Shown one piece after another: positions 57,606 to 64,000 of a DNA stretch of 64,000 nt; the first letter of the stretch is position 1, and each line of letters opens with the position of its first letter. The notes under the pieces were generated by a model. That model was not told where the DNA came from. It made no database searches and was given only the letters and a program-made list of their open reading frames with translations. A program made the position numbers and the translations under genes. The stretch is from Taeniopygia guttata (Eukaryota; Chordata; Aves; Passeriformes; Estrildidae), in NCBI RefSeq assembly GCF_048771995.1, contig NC_133034.1, positions 4,679,501-4,743,500 of the forward strand, read 5' to 3'.

Positions 57606-59415
57606 ATCACCTCCTCACACGGCAGAGCTTATTTGCAAAAGAGCTCTACTTCCCCCAAGGCTCCTGCTTTCTCCAAATTCGTGAGGAATGTCTGGGTGAT
57701 CATTTATCAGCCCCAGTGAGTATTTTTCCCTTCAAATACATCAGATCTGGAATACAGCATAGGATCTGTTGAATCTTTTGCCTCTTCCACCACTTTTCCT
57801 GCAATATACCTGGTATTTTCCTGCTGAAAATACCACTGCAGCACTACACACTGACACCACCTGTAGGAATAATTATGTGCCATTGGCAAAGGAACTGAGG
57901 TTGTTTGGCAGAGACTCTCCAGCGCCAGGGCACCTCCAGGGCCCTGCTGCTGCTGCCACCAGAGCCCTGCTGTGACTGGAAGGAGTGGAAGAGGCTGTGA
58001 TGACAGCAGGCCACCCCAGCACAGTTACCCACCTGCAGCTGGGCATCCTGTGCTCAAGGCTCCGTCTGCCCCTGGGATTTCACCTCTCACAGTGTTGGCT
58101 GTTCGTCCCACCTTTCCTATCACATGGTTGGAATTGGCCTAGTGCCAGCTTTTTGCTGCCTTTATGTGCCAGGCTGCAGAACTCTCCTTTGACTCAAAGA
58201 CAAGTTCCCTGTTCCATCTCATTAATCCCTTCTTTCCAAGTTCCCCTGTGCATCCTCCTAGTACCCATGGCAGGTGGTGGGGCACTGTCCCACTCCTCAG
58301 CTCTGGTGTCCCCATCCCTGTCTGCTTCCCCATCCCCGTCAGAACAGCTTTCCATCGTGGCGGCCTTGAAAAAGACCAGTTAATCCTCATGAAATGTCTT
58401 TTTAGCTGCCAGGGTCCACTCCCAGTTACACTGCAGATGCTTCTTGCCAGACCTGAGCTGGCACCTTGGCCACCTAAGGACACAGCTTCACCTCCCCACC
58501 ATGGCCCAGCCAAGCCAAAGGGTTCACCAGCTTTTCAGTGCATCAGCCACATGATCCCTGCACACAGCAACCTTCACAGGAGGAATTAGAAACATCAGGA
58601 GTAGCTCCATCCCAGGCTATGGGAGGCAGCCCTTAGGATGAGGATGCTGGGGCCCAGGACAAGCCCAGGATAAGAGCAGAGGACACAGTGCCTCTGTCTG
58701 GGGACACTGGGTGCTGCCCTGGCAGCATGGCATGGCCTCTGCTTGTCCCCAGGGCATGGCCACATTCCATCACCACCCATCCCGGCTCCCAGCAGGTCTC
58801 TCTGCTGCCCTGGCTCAGCATAGGAGGACAGAGCCAGTCACAAGTGGGGTTTGAGGAAGAGGAGCTTGCTTGCAGGAGCCCCCCATCCCTGATAGGTTTG
58901 GAGACATCACCCCTTAGTGCTGGGAGCAGGGCCAGTGGGAGCACTCAGGGAACCCAAATGAATTTACTGGTCCCAGTCCCAGGGCAGGAGGGGGGCTGGA
59001 GCCTGGTGCAGCCCAGCAGGGGAAAGGCAGCTCAAAAGGCTTTAGCACCAGCTGTCCCTGGACATCGCTGGCTCTCAAACAAAGCCCCCACAGCTTTGGC
59101 TGGCAGAGGCACCACGGGCCCTTGGGGCCGGCACAACCAGGATCCCTGTCAGCACTTTCCCTTCTCTTTACTGGGCTCCACAGTTCATCTTCCACGCACA
59201 GGGAGATTCCGGCCAAACGGGGATCTCTGTGAATCCTCACCTCCCTGCGCCCACACCCGGACCCGCCGCTCTCGCACCCCCTCGGCTCCTGCCCGGCAGC
59301 AGCGAGCGCAGCCCCGGCCCGGCCAGCGCAGCCGCCGGGCACAGAAGGTGGGAGAGCAGCCACCGAGAGCCGGGCAGGGTCAGTGCCCCTGTTCCTCCCA
59401 GGCCGCTCTGCTGCA
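57606..59415. other. Spacer, no gene recognised
   Basis: About 1.8 kb between the CR1 fragment and the tandem repeat at 59416. Open frames up to 249 codons lack motifs. Confidence 0.4.
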
Positions 59416-59803
59416 GCAGCCGGGACAGCCGGGGTGACAAGTGACCCGCAGTGCTGCCCGTGGGGCGCTGGCAGCAGCGGGACAGCCGGGGTGACAAGTG
59501 ACCCGCAGTGCTGCCCGTGGGGCGCTGGCAGCAGCCGGGACAGCCGGGGTGACAAGTGACCCGCAGTGCTGCCCGTGGGGCGCTGGCAGCAGCCGGGGTG
59601 ACAAGTGACCCGCAGTGCTGCCCGTGGGGCGCTGGCAGCAGCCGGGGTGACAAGTGACCCGCAGTGCTGCCCGTGGGGCGCTGGCAGCAGCCGGGGTGAC
59701 AAGTGACCCGCAGTGCTGCCCGTGGGGCGCTGGCAGCAGCCGGGACAGCCGGGGTGACAAGTGACCCGCAGTGCTGCCCGTGGGGCGCTGGCAGCAGCCG
59801 GGG
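59416..59803 (+). repeat. 49/58-bp tandem repeat, 7 copies
   Basis: Core gtgacaagtgacccgcagtg then ctgcccgtggggcgctggca, separated by cagccgg with or without an extra gacagccgg. This explains the two unit lengths. Copies are nearly identical. Confidence 0.96.
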
Positions 59804-60229
59804 CTCCCGGCCCGAGCTCCGAGCGCGGCTGCAGCAGCTGGTGCTGAGCTCCCCGAGCCCGGCCGTGCACAGGGACAGTTCCATCCCAGCCCGGGGCATT
59901 CCCCCGGCAGGAGGCCACGGGCAGCTTTCCTCAGCCCAGGCCCTCCCGCTCCTGCCCAGCCTGCCCACGGGGCTGGGGGTGCTGCATGGCCAGGCCTGGG
60001 CAGGCACCGGAGCAGGCAGCTCCGTCCTCCTTCCAGCCCAGCTCCCTCACCCTGCTCGGGCTGCGCCCCGAGCCCCCAGGCCACCCCACATACACAGGGC
60101 CTCTGTCCTAGAGATGCCAGGGCACAAAAGGCCACACTCCTGCCAGAACACCCAGCTCCTTCCTTAGAGAGCAGCCTTACTTCCATCCCAAGCTCTTCCT
60201 AACACCTGAACATCTCTGGGAACAGACTC

Positions 60230-60800
60230 CTCCTTTCTGTTAGGGAAGATGAAATAGGAAACCCTTATAAATATGATTGCCTGGCAAAAGATTTAGAAAA
60301 TACAGAGGTTGAAATGGTAACAAGCTTTGAGATACCAACATTAGTTACTGAACAACTAGAAAACAATAGTACAGCTGGGATGAAGACAATCCCCCCTTTC
60401 TGGTTGAACAATGCCCTTACCTACAGATCACTCCAAAGGTCAAATGGATTGTTCAATCTCACCCCAATGTATGGTTCATCCCACATCTGTACCCCTCCCC
60501 TGAAGCATCTGTGACCCCATTGGCCCAAGTCTTGTTCCAGCCCACCTTGAAGCCCCCTGATAAGGAGTCCCTGAGGAGCCAGATGCTCTCTTGGAACTTC
60601 CCCTCCCTCTTGGGATCCTCTCTTATCTTCCTTTACCCGTTGCCTCTCCCTTCCCCCACTCCCTAAGGCCTTCCACGTGTCACTTCTGGCGACTCCAAGC
60701 AGGGCCTTCCACCCTCTCTAATAAACCAGATATTCTAAGAGCAGCCTTCAGAGGTCTCTCATCTCCATCCATCCAAACTGTCCTGGAGTCCAGCGGCCTC
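60230..60800 (+). mobile_element. Probable solitary or partial LTR fossil of an endogenous retrovirus
   Basis: The layout is LTR-like: an A-rich segment, then a pyrimidine-rich promoter-like part, then AATAAA at 60720-60725 followed by a short region resembling R-U5. Family is uncertain (avian ERV, class not assigned). No intact viral gene accompanies it, so it is a fossil. Exact ends are approximate and no target-site duplication was confirmed. Confidence 0.4.
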
Positions 60801-60970
60801 GCACTTCCAAGCCCAGCAAGAGCCCGAGGCAGCTTTGCTTCTGCCTCCCCGGCTGCCCACAACGAGTCAGAGCCACACAACAGCGACAATCCATCAGCCA
60901 CTACTCCCAACCTGTGCCTGCCATGGAAGCAGAATTAAACTCTTTCAGACCAGAACAGTAATTGAATCAG

Positions 60971-60976
60971 TTTAAT
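60971..60976 (-). terminator. PTTG1IP: Candidate poly(A) signal (ATTAAA) of PTTG1IP
   Basis: tttaat on the + strand is ATTAAA on the minus strand, about 700 bases past the PTTG1IP stop. The interval 60955-61678 is the likely 3' UTR. Confidence 0.45.
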
Positions 60977-61678
60977 ATACAGTCAGCATATTGTAAATGC
61001 ACTTGAAACTTACAGTATTGCTAACAGATGTGGCCATTGAGCCCAAGACCACCTTTCTAGAAAGGCACAGAGAGGTAGGAGAGTTGGGGCATTTCCCCAG
61101 ATTAGTTGCAAGTGAGAAGGTGCACATCAGACCTTCCTCCTGGAAGCACCAGATCACCAGAAACTTGTGCTCTTTGAGAGGACTGCTAATGTGCTGGGAT
61201 GAGTGCAGGCACCTGGAGTGACAGCCAAAGCCTCCTGCTGACCCTTATGTCAGGAGACTCTTGCTGGCTTTTGCATATGCTAAAAGAAAGAAAAAGGAGG
61301 GCAGAGCAGAAGAGCCTAGCTCTATGTGCATGAAGTGTTCTTGGTGAGGCAGGAGTGAGGGAGATGTGTGACTTTGTTTTTGCCCTTGGCTGGGACAAGG
61401 ACTGTTACGTGCATTGCTTTGGATACCACAACCACCCTGAGGTGAGTGAGAAGAAATGCTCCATCCTTCAGTATTGCCCCACAGTTTCCTGCACCAGCAG
61501 GGCAAGAGCAAAGCCCTAGCCACATCAAGCACCTGGAGTGGGGACAATGGTGTCACCAAGCATTTGGGTCATCCTCTGTGGCAGTTGAAGTGGCACTATG
61601 GTGGTGGGGGGAAGCCTGGAGGCTTTTGGCTCTGCAAAAGACACCATTCACCAGGGTGGGTGGGAGTGTCTGGAGATG

Positions 61679-63936
61679 CTAATTCTCAAATTTTGCATAA
61701 GGGTTCTCTTCCTTGAACAGGCCTAGAAAAAAGGAGAGATTTGTTCAGACAGCATCACCCACAGGGGTCACAGCCAGCAAGAAACCTGTCCTGGGAAACA
61801 ATTCTTTGTCATTTAAGCATCCTCAAGCTTCCCAGCTGCAGTTCTCCCAAAACACCTGCTCTTACTTGAGCAGAGCCCACAGTCAGCGCTGTTTCACTCT
61901 CCCCTTCTGCACAAGAGGAGACATCCATTGAGAAGCTTGACCTGATGGCAAACTCCTCTCCCAGGCAGTCCATGTACAGCTCAGGTAAAGCAGCCTGCCT
62001 AAGATTCCAGAGTGCTCCCTCGACACACCCCTTCTGACAGAGTGGACTTACAAGCAGAGAGCCCAGACCCAAATCAAATTAAAACTGTTCTTAGACTTGC
62101 TTCCCTGCTCCGGCATCAAGACTGGGAAACAGCAAGGCAGGGTATGGGGCTGATTTTTGGGCTAGCAAGGAGCCACATGCCATGCTGTTTGCTGCTTTCC
62201 CAGCTCAACACTTCTGAAGAACAGCCACAAAGGACAAGATTGCAAACTCTGGGGTCAGGATGCAGCAAGACAGCCCTGACATGGTAAGACAGGCCCAGAG
62301 AACAGCTCTTCCACAGGCAGGTGCTTTCTCCACCAAGAGCTCCTTCAGGCACAGCTTTGCCTACTCTTTCTTCCCCAAAGGAGCCAGCCCATCCAGAGGC
62401 CCTGGGATCTCCTGCCGAACCTGGACTGCAGCAGGCAGCAGCTGATAGCTGAAGAAAGGTCTCAAGCTTTCTCTACAGCCCCCTCAAAGCCAGAGACCAC
62501 CAAGTGCGGCATGCATAAGCCCAACTGCCCCACAGCCAGACACTGCCAGAGCCCCTGGCAGCCCCAATGAGCAGGCTGGAGGGACCCTCCCCTGCACAGA
62601 GCAACTGGCTGTTCCCTGCTTCCTTCCAGGCTGATGTTCTCCTCAGGTGGGTCCAGAGCTGGCCCAGGTCCATGGGACTCACCTGAGGGACCATCCAGCC
62701 CCTGGAGGGAGGCTGTGCACTCCCATCCCCAGAAGACTGAGACACCACTGCTGGTACAGAGGACCAGAGGGACTGGGGTGGGATTGGTGCCTGCTCTGTG
62801 CTCCTGCAGCTGTGGGCATTCTTATTCCTACCTGGCCCCACACTCCAGGCTGCTGGCTCCCCAACCACTTGCTCACCACAGGGCTACTGGAGGGCTGTGC
62901 CTGAAGGGTAACAGCGTTATGATGGTGCTGTGTCTGCCAGCTTCTGCTTCTCCCCGCCAGTCAAGCTCCATCAACTTCTCCCAGATGGCAAGCTTGGAGG
63001 ACACATTCTGGGGAACATTATACACTTCCTCTTCGCTGCCCAGGAAAAATAACCCTTGCGTGGGCTCACACACCATGACCCCAGCATCTCTAACTTGCTC
63101 TGAGCCAAGAGAGCAGGACCATGTTTTCCCTGCTGGCCAGGTCTCATCTACAGCTGTAACCATGGCAAGGAGCACAGTTACAGAGAATGCTTCATCTAAA
63201 GCTTAGTTTGAATCACTCATGTCAGCACTGTACCGTATTTTCTTCGGATTTCATCATGCCGTGATTTCATCTCTGCTCTCCTGCGAGAGGCAAACAGAAA
63301 AGCCATGAGTCAGTAACTGGTGATACAAAAGGGAACAAGAAGAGCCAGAGCTCCTTGCTTATTCCCAACCAAGGGAGCTCCAGGCTGGCAGCTTTGCTCA
63401 GCCTCCCACCTGAGGGAGGCTCTGGGGACCACCAGAGCCCACACGTCAGTAGCCCTCGGGGAGCTGCATACACAATAGTTGTGATGCTACATCCACAAGT
63501 CACCCCAACATGACATTCCTAATAAGGCTTGTGTGTGAGCTAGGGCTGAAGCAGCCACTGACTGCATGTGTTGAGCCCCATGTGCCTCCTAGCATCACCT
63601 TTGATGGCACAGACAGGAGCCAAATCATTCTGCAGCCTCAGGGCCTGTGGTACCAACTCACCTCTCCTCCTGCCTCACCCGCCTCTTCTCCCGCTCCCTG
63701 GCTGCTCTCTCGTCATCCTTGTCTGGCCTGGTAGACAGAAAATCCCCTTAGTGCACTCAGCATCAGCTCTGCAGCAGCACATGGCTGCATCTGAGCTGTT
63801 CCTTATTCAGGGGACTCCCTTGATACTTGCTTTTTGCTCTTTTTCTTACAACAGCAGCAGCAGCAGCAGACCCCCAACATGATCAGAAGTGTTCCTCCCA
63901 CCACGGACATTGCAATGATCAGGGCTTCAAAGTTCA
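61679..63936 (-). CDS. PTTG1IP: PTTG1IP (PBF), C-terminal exons (partial)
   Basis: Type I membrane glycoprotein that binds securin and helps its nuclear entry. Four terminal coding exons on the minus strand: 63831-63936, 63662-63727, 63234-63280 and 61679-61722 (stop TAG), 86 aa. They encode a transmembrane helix (ALIIAMSVVGGTLLIMLGV), a membrane-proximal run of seven cysteines then KKKSKK, a charged helix (DDERAAREREKRRVRQEERR) likely coiled coil, and the tail KYGLFKEENPYAKFEN with its tyrosine-based endocytic signals. The first intron shown has a GC donor (AA|GCAAGT at 63831/63830); phases require it, since the nearby GT would shift the frame. Signal peptide and PSI-domain exons lie to the right of the window. 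Confidence 0.93.
61723..63233 (-). other. PTTG1IP: PTTG1IP last intron
   Basis: About 1.5 kb. Two open frames on the minus strand (61809-62072 and 62873-63175) have no PTTG1IP similarity and no splice-phase fit. No repeat was recognised. Confidence 0.6.
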
Positions 63937-64000
63937 CTGAAGGATTTGATAAAAATGTGTTTAGCACACACAGACACAGCTGCCTGGAGTTACAATATCG

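Noticed and set aside
61809-62072. 87-codon minus-strand frame near the PTTG1IP 3' end
   Set aside because: No similarity to PTTG1IP and no suitable splice phase; lies in the last intron.
62873-63175. 100-codon minus-strand frame with a Nudix-unrelated acidic core, inside PTTG1IP
   Set aside because: Considered as an extra PTTG1IP exon, but the phases of the exons at 63234-63280 and 61679-61722 join directly and give the expected KYGLFKEENPYAKF tail.
1-64000. tRNA, rRNA or known snRNA genes
   Set aside because: No cloverleaf-like A/B-box pairs or conserved small-RNA sequences were recognised by reading; a covariance-model scan was not possible.

Overview
The window is vertebrate nuclear DNA and almost certainly from a bird. 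The genes have many exons with GT-AG introns and CpG-rich first exons. The dispersed repeats are nearly all 3' fragments of CR1 LINEs, with no Alu-like SINEs. Introns and spacers are compact, GC-rich and full of minisatellites. The gene order TRPM2 - LRRC3 - TSPEAR - UBE2G2 - SUMO3 - PTTG1IP is that of human 21q22.3, a block I recall on chromosome 7 of chicken and zebra finch. Species and chromosome are inference. Gene identities rest on protein motifs and recalled family sequences; no alignment was run.

Layout: 1-4520 is the 3' end of TRPM2 (+; eight terminal exons with the NUDT9-H domain, stop and poly(A) signal). 5000-7995 is LRRC3 (+; noncoding CpG-island exon, then one coding exon). 8650-20895 is a complete TSPEAR (-; 12 coding exons, 675 aa), tail to tail with LRRC3. 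21000-30100 is a spacer with CR1 pieces, a large 20-bp minisatellite and no recognised gene. 30100-50100 is complete UBE2G2 (-; 6 coding exons, 165 aa). 51130-54310 is complete but divergent SUMO3 (-; 4 exons, 94 aa). 56080-56772 is an intronless open frame (-) for a C3HC4 RING protein with its own poly(A) signal; I could not name it, and it is the best candidate for something undescribed. 57400-60950 is spacer with a CR1 reverse-transcriptase fragment, a 49/58-bp tandem repeat and a probable LTR fossil. 60970-64000 is the 3' half of PTTG1IP (-; 5' exons outside the window).

How the genes relate: TRPM2 is an ADP-ribose-gated cation channel, LRRC3 a single-pass LRR membrane protein and TSPEAR a secreted or surface EAR-repeat protein. 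UBE2G2 (ubiquitin E2), SUMO3 (modifier) and the RING protein (probable E3) make a chance-looking run of ubiquitin-like pathway genes. No shared regulation can be read from the sequence.

Main points for a second look: the RING gene; the unusual SUMO3 surface and tail; a 543-bp TSPEAR intron made of minisatellite that is a multiple of three and stop-free in the coding frame; a perfect 43-bp foldback and a long AAGGG tract in TRPM2 introns; and a GC-AG intron in PTTG1IP.
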